Positions 32,501 through 45,939 of a stretch of DNA of 64,000 bases are shown piece by piece. Numbering within the stretch: the stretch's first letter is position 1; every line of letters starts with the position of its first letter. The notes beneath the pieces were generated by a model, which was not told the DNA's origin, did no database searches, and saw only the letters and a list, made by a program, of their open reading frames with translations. Source of the stretch: Patagioenas fasciata (lineage: Eukaryota > Chordata > Aves > Columbiformes > Columbidae); assembly GCF_037038585.1 (NCBI RefSeq), contig NC_092520.1, positions 192,428,604 to 192,492,603 on the forward strand, written 5' to 3'. A program made the translations under genes and the position numbers.

Positions 32501-33432
32501 GGTTTTTTTGGACATCTATGAATAACAGACTACATGTGCTATTTGGCATTATTTAAGAAATCTTTGCACTCTGATGAGTGAGAATGAGATCAACGACAAA
32601 ATAGGCTAGTGTTAGAGTAGGAAGTTAAACTCAGATTAGTAAAAAGAACTGTCTACGAGTCCTTGGTATATGAACCATATATCGAGGAAGTAATGTACCT
32701 TTGGTGGTATCATATTTCTGTTTCCCTGCTCAAGTTTTAACTTTGCTTTTTCTCCCAACAGCAATGTCAGAAAGTCTCGAAGGTGACAGTTTTGCAGTTA
32801 AATGCAACAAGAAAGTTATCAACTCAGAAGTAGTCTGTTCTCTTTTTGGCAGCATTAGATTTGAATCATATTGACAATTTTGCAAGTGTCATTAACAAAA
32901 TGACCACATAAACAAATTCCATCCTGATCGAGAAGTATGTCAGTTTACAACACAACAGCCAATCTGTAGGAACTATATGCACTTAACTCACAGTAAAATA
33001 GTCAATGGAAAAAACAGTTTTCTGTTCTGTTTTCCCTGCAGGACACAAGGCTACCTACAAAACTGCAATTTTGCAATTTAGTTAATGCGGTAACTTGTTT
33101 ACGTGTTCATAGAAAAGATATTATGGGTTAAATTACTTGATCTCACCTCGTTTGTACATGTGATCACAGCAAATTCATGCAAAGTTCAGTTTACAATTTG
33201 AAAATGAAATGTCAATAGATTTGGGCTTCATACAGGAATATGGCTGGAACTAGAGAAACCACTTTAGGAAGGGAGACAGACTTGCTTGGCAAAAGGCAGA
33301 CTTGTAATAACTGTAAGAGAAATAGGTCTCCCTTAACACTGACTGTTCATATGCAGCTTCTGGGGAACAAGATCTCAGTTATCTTTGTAAATATGTTGAT
33401 TGCGTCTTGATTCTTTTTAACTGGTGTCCCCC
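29506..33432. other. AT-rich non-coding DNA, no gene seen
   Basis: A GC-richer patch at about 29890-30060 is open in several overlapping frames by composition. The stretch at about 30230-30700 has ATTTGCATAAT and TAAT-rich motifs and is discussed as a possible conserved element. No exon was recognised. Confidence 0.55.
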
Positions 33433-33520
33433 TGTCCCATCCCAACAGATGGGATGAGGGATGAGTTAGCTCTGAACGCAACACGTGCCCTGACTCAACA
33501 GATAAGATCAGGTGTGAGTT
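33433..33520. repeat. 88-bp dispersed repeat with hairpin, copy 2
   Basis: This is the second copy of the repeat at 6412-6499. Similarity stops sharply at both ends. The hairpin (33435-33441 with 33448-33454) and the TGACTCA at 33491-33497 are preserved. Sequence to the right as far as about 34450 may belong to the same old element (on the minus strand it has a TTATAAAAC box near 33969-33977), but I could not confirm this. Confidence 0.7.
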
Positions 33521-33808
33521 AACTCTGGGTATTTCTGTGTGGTAAAGTGAAGTGCATGACAGACAATCACTCTGGGAGTCCAATTCAATTATGAATTTAC
33601 TAAAAGCACATGGTGGAATACAAATTACGGCGATTAGTGACTTGGCAAAAGTATGTTATAATATCACAAAACTTATCAATACATTGACAGCAAAAGGCTT
33701 TCTAAAAATGGTGGATTGGCAACAATTAGTAACCATAACACAAAACTTAACAAGACTTTAGCAGCAGAAATTACAATGATATAACTTGTATATGTTCAAG
33801 AAAAAGGA

Positions 33809-33833
33809 AGAGAGAGAGAGAGAGAGAGAGAGA
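33809..33833. repeat. Microsatellite (AG)n
   Basis: About 12 clean AG units, followed by a second short AG run at about 33852-33862. Confidence 0.95.
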
Positions 33834-35846
33834 AGGAAAACTAAGATATCAGAGAGAGAGAGAAAGATATCACTCCACAGGTACATCGGTCCCACAACAA
33901 CTTCTGGAGGGGGTGGGATGCGTTGAAGATTTACATGCCACTGATTTGTATCATGCATGAGGTTGTTTTATAACCCAGTTCATTTACATGTGAGAAAGGA
34001 GAGGGTGGTTCATCTCCTCCCTCTGTTCACTCTTCATGCTAATTAGGAAGACTCTTCTGGAAATGGATCTGGGGTCTTCAAACTAGGGGAATGTTCACAT
34101 TACTGACCAGAAGTGAGTTGTTTTGTCTGTTGGGGTAGCTGTTGGTTCGTGGTTTCTTCTGGTAGTTGGCTCTCTTACAGATGGTTCATCTCTATCATCC
34201 CAATTAGGCCATGAAGCCTTTCATCACAGCAACACTGTTAATTGCTCTAATCTTACAAGGTGTCTGCCTCCATGGGAATAAAACCTTGGGAAAGATAAGA
34301 CAAGGTGTCGTCTATCTTTTCCTCCCAAAGTAACCAAAACCAGATGTTTAAGGCATAACATAACCCTTTGTTCTGCTAAGGATGGGGGGAGCACTTCAAG
34401 GTTGTCATACTCCCCATTTCCTAACCAAACAGTAATCACTTATCAAATATCTGATTTTTGATCTGAACAGAGATGCAATTACATTTTATAACTGTTTGGA
34501 ATACAGAGGACTGTAAGGCAGAAAAGATTTTTTCTGATAAATGTATTAAGGGACATCTTCAGTATTATTTGATGTTACTTCTGGAAAAGCTGCAGGCAAA
34601 TTTTCCAGGGAAGTAATATCCATAGCTACTTATTCTGTAACTACTTATGGAGCTCTTTGTCCCAAATTCACCTTGTCTAAATGTAGATGTTTAACTGCAA
34701 AAATGATCAAAGAGGCTAGTCATCAGGGGGAAGAGACAACATGCTTCAAATTTAAGGTGACTTAAATCTCCTCTAGATTGCCTTTTTTGCAGGCTGACTA
34801 GCCTTCTAACTTAATGTTGTGGTTAGACTTCTAAAGCCAGATAGAGTGAATTCAACCCTGTTCCATCACTTGGTCTACAGCAAGGGGGTTAAAAAGATGT
34901 ACAGAGAGGACCATTAGTTAAACTGGAATTCTCTGATTTTCATTAGACTTTTTAATTTATGGGAACAATTGTCTATGAGTACAGTACAATTTATCTTTGC
35001 AAAAGGATTTTGTCTTGCTTGTGATTGTTTTATACTTGCTATTGTTATTTTATAATTTCAGTAATCTTATGAAACTTTTAATTTAATAAAAGTGAAATAA
35101 CAATAGACATTGAAAGCTGCCAACTTCACCCACAGCTGACCTCATTAAAAATACATCCATACAAACATAGGGTAATCTTCACTGCCATATCGTGAAAGAA
35201 CTTTGCATGGCAGAAAGTATGGCAAATGAAATAAAGGACTTGTGTTATTTAGCTGTCAACTATGACTAAATATCCATTACTGTCAATCTCAGTTATAACA
35301 CAATAAAAATAGATAACTATTACATTGTAAGTACAAAGTTCTGAAATTACATCCTCAGCAGGTGGTCTTTAGTTAATAATATTAAAAATATAACAGATTT
35401 TATTATTATTTTGTTAATTTATTTGTATTTCACTTTGAAATAACTATGTAATCTCCAAAAAATATAGGGGGCATTTTTGCTGTATTTACAGATCTCAAAA
35501 TTGTTTAGATTTTCTAAAAACATAGTACTTTCAATATGATATCCTAAAGGACACAGAGGCCAAACCAACATTCATTAAACAAGAAACAAAAAAGGAAGTC
35601 TCTAATATCTATTGTAAAATTAATTTTAAGCAGAATTTCATTGCATTGCTGAAGTACTCCATATACTGTCTAATTCTGGATGAAACTAAGTTCCACAGAC
35701 AGTGTAGCTTTCGCTATTTCAGTCACTCAACCACTAAGTCCTGCTACCATGCACAGTCAGAGGAGTAATCTAGGTAGGCATTCTCCAAGCATGACTAAGA
35801 GATTGTGCACAGACTTTAGTAAGAGATTCTAGTTTTTCTGCTTGAT

Positions 35847-35930
35847 TGTTTATTTGTTTGTTTGTCTGTGTTTTTTCGTTGTTTGTGTGTGTGTGTGTGG
35901 TGTTTTTTTTGTTTTGTTTTGTTTTTTTTT
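35847..35930. repeat. T/G-rich compound microsatellite
   Basis: TTTG units, a (GT)n core at about 35885-35899 and (TTTTG)n units followed by a T run. Confidence 0.9.
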
Positions 35931-38900
35931 CCAGGATAAATGAAACAATCTCTAGTTTTCTTTCTCAGTATCTCAAATCTTAGAGTGATTGGCCAGGATA
36001 TTGGGAACCCAGATCCTTTCTCTATGTCAGAGTCTTGAAACCATGTGGTTTTATTTTACAGAAGTGTCCAAGCTAAACTCTCCTCCCAAGAGAGTCAGTC
36101 TAAGTGCATGTAGTCTCAATAACTTTTTTTGGAGCTATGATCTTTCTTCTTGTCTGACAGTGATTAATATAAAATATGTAACAGTCCTGAGAGCTGGAAC
36201 TAGCTCTAAAGTCTTCTTCCCATTGTATAAGTATTGCAAGTAAGATTCATGTTTATCTGTAGTCCCAACTGAACCACCACAGTAAATCAGTCCAGAGAAA
36301 CCTTGTAGATCCTGGGAAGGAAACAGGGTGGGTGAGGTAGATGGATGTTGTCAGTTGCAGCCCCTGCGGCTGAGGAGAGTGGGGGTATGTGTATGTGTGC
36401 CCATATGTGTTTGAGAACTCTTTGGGATTGTGGAGCAAAGCGTGTTTAAAAATTTGCAGGTGTATATCAAAGTTACAGAAGTCCAGTATTTTAGTTCACA
36501 TTTTGATTTTTTTTAATTTTCATTTTCTTGTAAATTCATAGTTCTCTGATTAAATATTACCTGTTGATTAGGGTCCATTAATAAATCAATACAACTCTTC
36601 AGTTCAGAAGGATTAAAGAATGTGAACTGAACACTTTTTTCTCTGCAAGAACCAACCTCTACAGCCCAGAGCCATTAGTAAGGGCAGTGAAGTACTGAAT
36701 CCTCTGATTTCCTGTGCTGTGGGTCAGTGCTCTAAACACATGTATATTCAGGAAAAATGTTTAGATTTAGTCTTATTTTAAAGAAAACAGTGAACCTTGC
36801 CTCACTTTTGAAAGAAAGTAGGCACACATTAGTAGAATAATACTGTAGACTTTGATCTCTGAGAGATTTTGAGCATGCAATCCTATCTCAACATGACAGG
36901 ATTTCCTTTTTGCTTATATCCAGCTCTACCTTCCCAAACATAAGCTCGGCTATTTGGGCTTCAATTTTGAGGCATCTTCTTTTTTTCCTTTAAAATCGTG
37001 ACGCTTAATGCATTGATCTGCACTGTGGAGATAAACATTTCAATGGTGAGATCACATCTTGTTTCTGGTCCTACTTATCTCACAAATGACTGAATTTAAC
37101 AGAGTATCAAAAAAACTGTCACATTTCCCAAGATCTAGAACAGCTTTAAAAATAGGACATTTATCCTGTGTACCTCATTGTAGTAGCTTAGCCATTCCTA
37201 TTTTTGTTCTGTGTACCTTCTATTTGTATTCTATTTCCAGCAGACTTTGTATAAGGCTTTATTAAATATTTGTGCTGAATAACCATTTTAAAAATGCAGA
37301 TGTAGTGACTAGCAAGTTGATAAAAATACTATGAAATATAACTTACTGTTTTTCACATGCCTAGAAAAAAGGCATGCTGAGTGGACTATTAGTCAATTGA
37401 ACTGACCTTCAGTCGAGTCAGCTAAATATCACCTACATAGAAAAGAAGACAAATCTTTAAATTATGCTCAGTTGAAAACAGAGGTCTCTCATTTATATTT
37501 TCATTTTACAACATAAGTGCTCTTTTAATGGTATTCCAAGGCTCTCCTAGGCACTTGAAGTATGTAATTGAACTACAGTTTATTTTTCCTATATTTCGAG
37601 AAATAAATTATTCTCTCTTCAGTTTAACAAGTTTCTGACAAACTATTACTCAGAAAAGTTTGTGGCTTTTATTTTTACAAGGACTTCTAACAAAGCACCA
37701 AAATCATGTAAAGAACTTCAGATGACAACACTCTGTCAGTCCTCTCTAAGCCTGAATATCCAAGTGCACAGAGATCAATAACAAAGAAACCATGTATTGT
37801 TTGAGCTCTATTATTAGAACTCCAGTTTCAAAGCATTAAACAGTTGGTGTTCATCCATCTTTTCAGCCTAAATGCAAAGTGTGCTTGAAGGAAAAAAAAA
37901 TAGTATAATGCAGAAAATTGAAAGTCTGTGTCCTCAACTGTGTAATCTTACAAAAGCTAACTTGTTTCTAAAATCTGCTTCACAAATATTTTTCTCATTG
38001 ATGATACAATCGAGAGTCCATATGAAGAGATTTTTGATCTTTTAATTGGTTACCATTCAATGAATGGACTTTCAGCTCTTCACAACTTACCATGCTTATT
38101 GCAACTAAGCATATTATGTCTAACTGGTTCATTAGCTGTATTGTATGAAAATTTTAACAGTATTTAGGTCCGCTGTTGAGATATCCATCCTAAGAAGATT
38201 GTTTCTAGAGCATCCTCAAGTAAAATTTTCATCTTGATTGGTCACCAGCAATTCAAGACAGGATTTCACCTGCAGTTTGGAAAGTGTCGTTTGATATTAA
38301 TGACGGGTTGATGTAATATATGTGCTCTGATTTTAAATCTGAATCCGAGTTTTATAAATTTTTCAAGCAAGAGAAATATACAAATTTTTTTATTCTCATA
38401 AAAGCTCTGGGTAATATTTTAGTGATACATATAGCAGCAGTGACCAGATGATTTAAGACTGCCTGGGAAATAGGGTTGGTTTGTTTGTTTATGTAAATAA
38501 TATATAATTTCAAAATTAAAAATAAAAGAAAAATGTATGCAGTTGGTGAAGAGGGACAGGACCTTTGTTTGACGTCCTTCAAATCTTGTTATATGGAATA
38601 CAATACAAAGGAAAAAGAATACAAATGATACCATACTATTGTATTGCAATTAATGAAAAAAAAAAGGCAAAAAGGGAGAATCTAGAGATAACATTCCCCC
38701 AAAAAGCTGGATTTTTTTTTTTTTTTTCTTCTATTTATCATACTTTTAGGCAGTTTTATTTTCTGAAAGGTATAAACTCAAAATCTCTGCACTTTGTAAA
38801 AGTGAGCATTTCTGATCAATCATCTCTTTCTGATCAGAAAAGAATTCTCTCTGACCTGCTCTTTGGGTCATTTTTACCCCTGCCATGCCTATCATGCCCA

Positions 38901-40369
38901 CAGTGGTTTTTACTCTCTTACCTCTCGTCTTGCTTCAGTCCTAGTTTCCCTATTGACAGGGCTAATGTTTTGCATCTCTTGGATGATGGTTTCTTTTCAG
39001 AGTGTCATCATTGGTGAAAAATCTTCATTTTGCTCAGTCCTACATGTGTACAGATCTCCATGTTGCCAGAGTCTGACTTCTTTTCTCAACATCCAACCAC
39101 AATATAACAACTTACCTCATATTACAGTGATGGTACATAGTGACTCAGAATGAAGGATTTTCCCTTCTGCACTTGTTAATTTTCAATACTCTTGATGTTT
39201 AGAGATAGCTTGTTTTCATGCAGCTCTTTTCCACACAATACACAAAGCCAGTATACAAAGGGAACGTATGAGCAGCAATTTTTAACAGAAAAAAAAAAAT
39301 TATTTACACACTGCTTTGTTATTATCATTGAAATACACCAATTTATGCAACTTTAAGCTTTCTGAAGGGTAAAAGAGTAAACAATAAAAACCCCACGAAC
39401 TTCAGCTTACATGACCATTAATATTTCCTGAAGTCCTTGGCTAGGGTAGGTAACAATAACCATGTTATTAAGATCATGATACAATTTTCTGCTGTTTTCA
39501 TAGTGTTTGCTGAAAATATTTTACCTTTTCATCCAATGAAGTAATGTTCTTTCTGATAGCATTCAGATGCAATTTCACACTGATTTATTGGAGTATCTCC
39601 TGAATTAAAATGCTTACTTACGTCATTAAGGAAATGAGATTATGATAAACTAAGTTACTTGTGACGTGGATCATTGTGTTAATGATCAATACCTTAGTCC
39701 TGTAGAATTTGCCACTCCTACAGAAGGCATATGTATACGTCAGTTACAACCTATTAAGGTGCCATTTTAAGCTAGTTTATTGCAAATTCAGTAACATTAG
39801 ACATTTCAGAGATTTTATTGTATGAAGACAAATACAAAAATTTCAAAAAGTGCAATACTGAATCATGAGAGAAATAACATGCATGAAGCATAGTGTCTAA
39901 AAAAAAACTAGCAACTCTGTCTTTTTACTTATGGTAAAACAACAATTTTTATGAAAATCAGGAGATGTAAGTAACATGGTTAACAAAATACATATACATA
40001 AGGTATATTAAATTTGCAGACAGAAATAAAAAGATGAGCTTCTAAAGTGAAAATTTCTTTTCCTTTCATAGGTCTAATTAGCATGCTTCTGTTCTTTGCA
40101 GAAAGAAGGTCATGTTGTGACAAAAAACAGTTATCAGACTAGGTAGTGGAAGTATCTATGACAGTTGAGTTTAGCATATGTGCCTATTACAGAAAAAAAT
40201 AATGAGTTTTATAAACTTGAGAAATATTTTCATAAGGTCATGCTGTGATGCTGTCTTCCTTCCTTTATAATGGACATAAAATAATATTGTTGAAGTACAG
40301 TTGTGTAGAATTGACTATATTAATAACAATGAGGCATGTTGTACCAAAACTTTCATCTAAGTCTGTTGT

Positions 40370-40800
40370 CATAGAATCATAGCATGGTTTGGGTTGAAAG
40401 GGATCTTGAAAGATCATCTAGTCCAACCCCCCTGCCATGAACATCTTGTCCTAGAACAGGTTGCTCAAAACCCCATCCAACCTTGAACACTTCCAATGAT
40501 GGGGCATCTACAGCTGCTCTGGACAACCTGTTCCAGTGACTCCCGACTCTCATCTTAAAAAATTATCTAAACCTGCCATAAACCATTGTCCTGTCACTAC
40601 AGGCATTGGTGAAAAAGTCTTTCTCTGCTTTTCTTATAAACCCCCTTTATACACTGAAAAGTTGAAAAAAGCTCTTCCTGGAGCCTTATCTTATCCAGAT
40701 TGAACACCTCTGACTCTCTTAGCCTTTCTTTATTGGATATGTGATCCAGTTCTCTGAATCATACCCCTTCATTCCAGCCCTCTAATCACTTCACTTTGTT
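40370..40800 (-). mobile_element. CR1 LINE, 3' end
   Basis: It begins on the plus strand with ATAGAATCATAGCATGG, followed by GGTTGAAAGGGATCTTGAA and GATCATCTAGTCCAACCCCC, the reverse complement of the standard CR1 3' end. It is 5'-truncated near 40800. It is more CR1-like in sequence than the copy at 27 kb, so perhaps younger. Confidence 0.9.
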
Positions 40801-43800
40801 CATGTATATAATTTGCAGTCACCTGGCTTGTTAGAGTGTCTTTGAAGAGAGTTCTTTGCTGGTGTGAAGTGCCACCATGCTTTTCCAGCCAGGAACCTGA
40901 GAACTACAATGATTTATTTTGGTTTGTATTTGACCTTCCAATAGCCCTTTTCTAGTGATAAAGTCTGAAAAAAATGTGGAGGCATACTGTCTATCCATCT
41001 TTCCAGAAATGTCCTCTGAATATCACAAACTCCTCCTGGTTGTACTACATACATGATTGTTTCAGTGTCTGTTTGTACCATGTGTGTGCTCATTTCAATT
41101 TGGAAGCATCTAGAAACATCCTAATGACAACCTACATAAAATGTTGGCACTCAGAAACAGAACTGAGCTGGAGAAGACAGGCTTTCCTCCTCAGTAGTTT
41201 TTGTTTCTTTTTACTTTTCTTTAATAGGTTTCAGTTTGGGGCAGAGAAGCAATTGCGGCAATTTCATCAACAGTCATTTTACTGTGCCTTTCTCTATATA
41301 TATTTGTGATAGCATTCTGTTAAACAGTGTACAGTACTACTGCTGTCTCTAATTCTCTTGTTCTTTTTTCCAGTCAATCCAGAACACAACATTGTAACCT
41401 AACAGTATTTTCCCCAGTATGCTATTTTTTCACATTTCTCATATGAGGACTTAAACCTGGTAAATGCTTGCCTTGCTGTGAATGAAAGGGCTTTGTCCTG
41501 TTTTGTATTGCCCTTGAAAGGGGGACAAGGCTCTGCTGTGGACTTGTAACAGCAGAGAGCTGCATCCTCTTTGAAAACTGCAATGTTACAGCCTCTCTCT
41601 GAGCGTAAAGGAGATGAGAAGAGGAAGTACAATGCTATACTGGAAATGCACATTGATGAATATGATACCATAGTTGGAAGCAAAAGAGTAAAACTTGTTT
41701 TCTTCCTTTCTTTTTCCCCTGTCGCTACCTTTCCTACTGAACATATACCTGCAGTCAGGTCTATATGTGCAGGCACTTTTCCCGACATAGAGAGAATTCA
41801 GTCCTGCCTGAAAACAAAGGAGGTTGAGGTTTGGTAACTTACACTTGGTGAATGGAGGAGGGAAATGCAAAGGATAAGGCTGTTAGGTTATAACAGTAGG
41901 ATGTGAGGCTTCTGAGATGTGTTAGTTTAGTTTGTTCACTGTTTTACTCAGAGACTTGCCTCCTTTGGATGTTTTAGGTTGGTACCATTTGTACAGAGAA
42001 CAGTTAATGTAGACCAGGATCTGTTTGGGGTATGGGTTGTCATACAGGTCCTTGAGGACCTTACGCTTGTTGTCTGAAAACCAAGGTATTTCAGGAGCAC
42101 TATTCCTATTGTAAACCTATCTGTAGTACCTATATGAACTATAGCTCTGGTTGCCCCAAATTATTGAATTTAAGATGGAATTATTAAGATCTGAAAACAG
42201 TCTATTAAAGATGGAGGTCTATTTTATAATCTGTATCTCAATTTCAATTCTGAATCCTCTCTAAACTCAGGTCTAGGCAGATATGAGGTTAGGTCAAATA
42301 ATCTTAATTTAAGCAGAAAAGAGATATCTGCTGTCTATCTTCTGTATGGCCTTGTTTTAACATTTAAAGATGAGACTTTATTTTAAAGGTTTGTATGACA
42401 ACCCTAGTATTCTACAGTATAACACTATAATTTTGATTAGGTGGAAGTACTGTATGGAAGAATATAATTAGACTAATTTTCTTGTTTAAGTGTTACTTGG
42501 ATCTATTTTTTTAGTTACTTATTTATAAGACAGCTGCACTTTACAGTATGTATGCTGGTGAGTAACTGAGGGGTGAAAATAAGTGTTATTTTATTTTTAT
42601 ATTAAAGGATGACTACTAAATAGTACCTATGTGAGACAGATCAACACAACACAAATATAATCACAAAAAAGAAGACAATAGCACAAATCAGTTTCTGATA
42701 AATCATGAAAACTTGATAATAAAGCCCTTAAGAGTCAAGCATGCATGTTCAAAACATATGGTAGTGGATCCCTGAGGAGTTTTGACTATCTCAGGTGCAA
42801 TATTTGTTTGAAGGACCTTTGCTACCTTCTGAGGCAATATGACTAACATGTCTTTAACAGCTGGTGTATGTACCTGTCTGCCACACAAACAACATAACAC
42901 AGCAAAGTTGCTAGGGTAAATGTAGATGTGACATAAACAAGGCGGGGATGGAAGGAGAAGGGGTAACTTCAGATTACGCTGCCAGAAAAAAAAAAAAAAA
43001 AAAAAAGAAGAACCACAACAACAACAACAGTTAGTCTAGGAAAATTATTATTTTAAAATATAGCTTCTTGTTTTGGAGAAGCCCTTTTTGCTAAGTCACA
43101 AATAAAGGGAAGAAATAAGAAAAAAAATGAAAATTATTACCCATCATCAAGAGAATGATTTTTACTTCTAATTATTTCGTGTGATGAGATTATACATCCA
43201 TAAAGCTAATTTGCTGGATTACCTCAGCAAAACAGTTGCACTTTTCTTCTATTATGTATTAATCTGACCTTTCTTATTTCTCTGTTTCTGTTTTTCTTTT
43301 ACTTTCTGCTTATCAGCCCTTCATGTTTAGATGAATATTTTTGGGATCAAGAAACAGTATTTTTTCTTTGTTTTTGTCGAGTACCTAGCATGATACATTC
43401 TAGTTCTAGGCAGCAGACTATTATTAATATCTGACTGACCAACCTATGGAGCAGTGATATCTTACTTTCCTTCTGATATCTTAATCTACCACTTCTATTT
43501 TCCCCTCTCTCTCTCTTTCTCACTTGGTTCTGGGCACATAAGAGTAATTTTGTTGTGAGTTCTCCTGTCAAAGTGTTGCTAAGTTTTATTATATAGTTTC
43601 AAACTTTTGCCTAGTCACTATTCACTGTAATTCCACTGAGTGTTTTTAGTAAATTCATTATTTAATTGAACCTCTTGGGTGATTATTGTCACTTTGTGCT
43701 ACTGCACAGAATATTCAAAAGTTATCCTTTGCCCTCAACCCAGCCCAGTTGGAACAGGACATCTGGACCTTTAAGCACTATTTCTATTTGAATAATACAT

Positions 43801-45051
43801 ATATATCTGGAGAAGGTTACATCTGATTGATTATTTTAGAGCAGGCTGTCAGACTTGCTGTTTCTTGAGAAGGCATATTCTTAACAAAGGCAAGAATGCA
43901 CTGACATGGAACAACTTGTCTTCTGGAAAAAAGATGTCAAAAATAAGAGACAAGAACTGATAGATATGATACGGCTGTCTCTTATGTTAATTCTTCTGTT
44001 TGATAAGGGTAGAAGGAAGCAAGGAAGTAAACTGGCAAACAGGAGTATTCCAGGAAGACTGATGAGGGGCAAACCCAACTACAGCTTCAAATCATTGAAG
44101 AGAATAAAATAATAAAGAGAATCAAAACACAGGAAAAAATAGAGGAACAAAACCAAAGGGAAGGGGGGAGAAAGCAAACAAACAAACCCCAAAAATAAAC
44201 CGCAAAAAACCCCACAACAAACATGGCTTAAAGAAGAAAAAGGATGCTGAAGAAAGAGGAGGGGGGAAAAAAGGGCCAGACATGAACAAGAGAAAGAAGA
44301 AAGAGGAGAAATGCCAGTGTGGTTCACAGAGAAACAACCAACCAAAAAGTTAAAGTTTTGCATACTGTGTTTGGACAAGATTTTCACAGAAAATAATGGA
44401 GTGAAAGACAGGAGTACGAATTAGGGTCTTAGAAATGGTGGAAACTAACAATGAAGAAATAAAGTCAGGAGGTTCCCAGAGGAGCCTTTTCTTGCTCAGA
44501 CACACGAAATGGAGGAGGTGGCAGTTGTCAATCAACTTTAAGGCTCCATGTTGAGAAGGGAGGTTGGGTTAGCACTTTGCTTACAAATTATGCTTAACAC
44601 AATCACTGATAGAAAGGAACGTTCATGATCTTTTACTAGGCAGGTAATTCAAAGCCCACAGATATTTACTATTCTGGTTTACAGACTTTTAGTCTCTTTT
44701 TCAGATAAGTTTTGCTGGACTACTTGATAAAAATTCTGCTTGGAGGAGATCATCCTTAAATATTAACCAGATTTCTTGGGCACCTCTTCCCTACAAGGTT
44801 TTACCTCATTGGAATATTCCAAGCAGTTTTTCCTAATCTTTGAGAAATATTTCATTCAGTTTTTTGATTGCTCCCAAGCAATCTTTCATATTTTTCATTA
44901 TTCCATTCTGTTGAAACAACCATAGAAATTATAAATACGTGACAACTTTCAAAATCTCATTTATGTCTTCCTAAGTTGACTTCTAATTGTCTTTTTAGCA
45001 GGGGATTCTGCAAGAATTATTGTTGTTTTGTAGGGGTTTTTTATTGGTCAG
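40801..45051. other. AT-rich non-coding DNA, no gene seen
   Basis: Two overlapping opposite-strand frames at 41399-41870 are open together, which points to composition rather than coding. A purine-rich stretch at 44100-44300 produces Phe/Leu-rich minus-strand frames that are artefacts. Confidence 0.55.
42986..43029. repeat. Poly-A run followed by (ACA)n
   Basis: A run of 21 A's, a short GAAGAACC junction, then six or so ACA units. Confidence 0.9.
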
Positions 45052-45848
45052 TGTGTTGGTTTGACTGAAATAGAGCTAATTTTCTTCATGCAGATAGAAA
45101 CTTCTCTTCTTTGTAACTAATACAGTCCTTTGTTTTAGATTAAGTATGAAAATATTGTGATAACATGCAAGGCTTCCTATGTTTTCCTTTGGAAGGGCTA
45201 ATTCATTTTCTCTGTTTAACTTCCTACTGTTTGGGTTTTGGTCTGAAGAGAATGCATGAACTTACTGGTATTTCAACCGTTGTGAGGGAGTCCAAAATTG
45301 TTGTAGGCTTTCTATCTGCAGGTGCAAGGCAGTTAAAAAGGGGACATACATGGGACAGACCTTAACTGACATCCAGGTTGATCAATGAAATACTCCCTGA
45401 CATTCAACATCGTGCTCCATATATAATTAGAGCTGCTTTTTCTAGCTAGTCAGTTCAGTTTAGTTCAATTTTGTTCTGTTCTGTTTGGAAGTTTCATTTG
45501 CTTGAGAGTTCAGTGTTAGTTCAGTCTTTCACTGTTCTGCTGTTTTGCTGTTGGCCTTTGGGCCTTCCTGCCTTTTGCTTGTTTGCTCTCTCACTGGGAT
45601 CAGCTGTTTGGGACCAAGGTGCTCTCCTCTCTGGGACTCGCTGTTTGGTGACACAGGAGTTTCCTGAGAGATCATACTGAGTATAATTTACTTTATTATA
45701 TATTATTATTATTCTGTCTTATGAAACTGTTTTATCTCAATCCATGAGTGTCTTCCTTCTTTTTCAATACTCTACTTTGGAGGAGGGGAGGAGAGTGAGC
45801 GAGCGTCTATAGTGGTTTTGATTGCTAGCTGGGGTTAAACCATGATCA
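45052..45848 (+). mobile_element. Probable solo LTR of another avian ERV family
   Basis: The stretch starts TGTGTTGGTTTGACTG and ends GGGGTTAAACCATGATCA, a start and end style common in bird ERV LTRs. A TATATAA box lies at 45420-45426. A T/A-rich putative polyadenylation area follows at about 45685-45735, and a purine-rich stretch with GAGCGAGCG at about 45780-45806. I could not find a clean target duplication, so the exact ends may be off by a few bases or the flank may have changed. Recognition is partly from memory of the family style. Confidence 0.6.
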
Positions 45849-45939
45849 TGTTTTTGTTTGGTTTGGGTTTTTCGTTTTGGTTTGGGGTTTTTTGGTTTTG
45901 TTTGTTAATTTGTTGTTTGTTTTGTTTTGTTTTGTTTTC
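45849..45939. repeat. T/G-rich simple sequence next to the solo LTR
   Basis: About 90 bases of almost pure T and G (TTTG, TTTTG and GGTTT units) directly after the LTR end, which may have hidden the target duplication. Confidence 0.85.

Larger units (their letters stand above)
33521..40369. other. AT-rich non-coding DNA, no gene seen
   Basis: The first kilobase may be an old ERV remnant attached to the 88-bp repeat. The rest holds the AG and T/G microsatellites. The longest frame (plus, about 38565-39017) spans a poly-T tract and has no domain. Confidence 0.55.

Noticed and set aside
38565..39017. 150-codon plus-strand frame
   Set aside because: It spans a poly-T tract (a string of Phe), has no domain and is within chance length.
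41399..41870. Overlapping frames on both strands
   Set aside because: Simultaneous opposite-strand openness without motifs or codon bias suggests chance.
45849..45939. G/T-rich tract considered as an interstitial telomere or G-quadruplex
   Set aside because: It has no TTAGGG units and its G-runs are too few and irregular.
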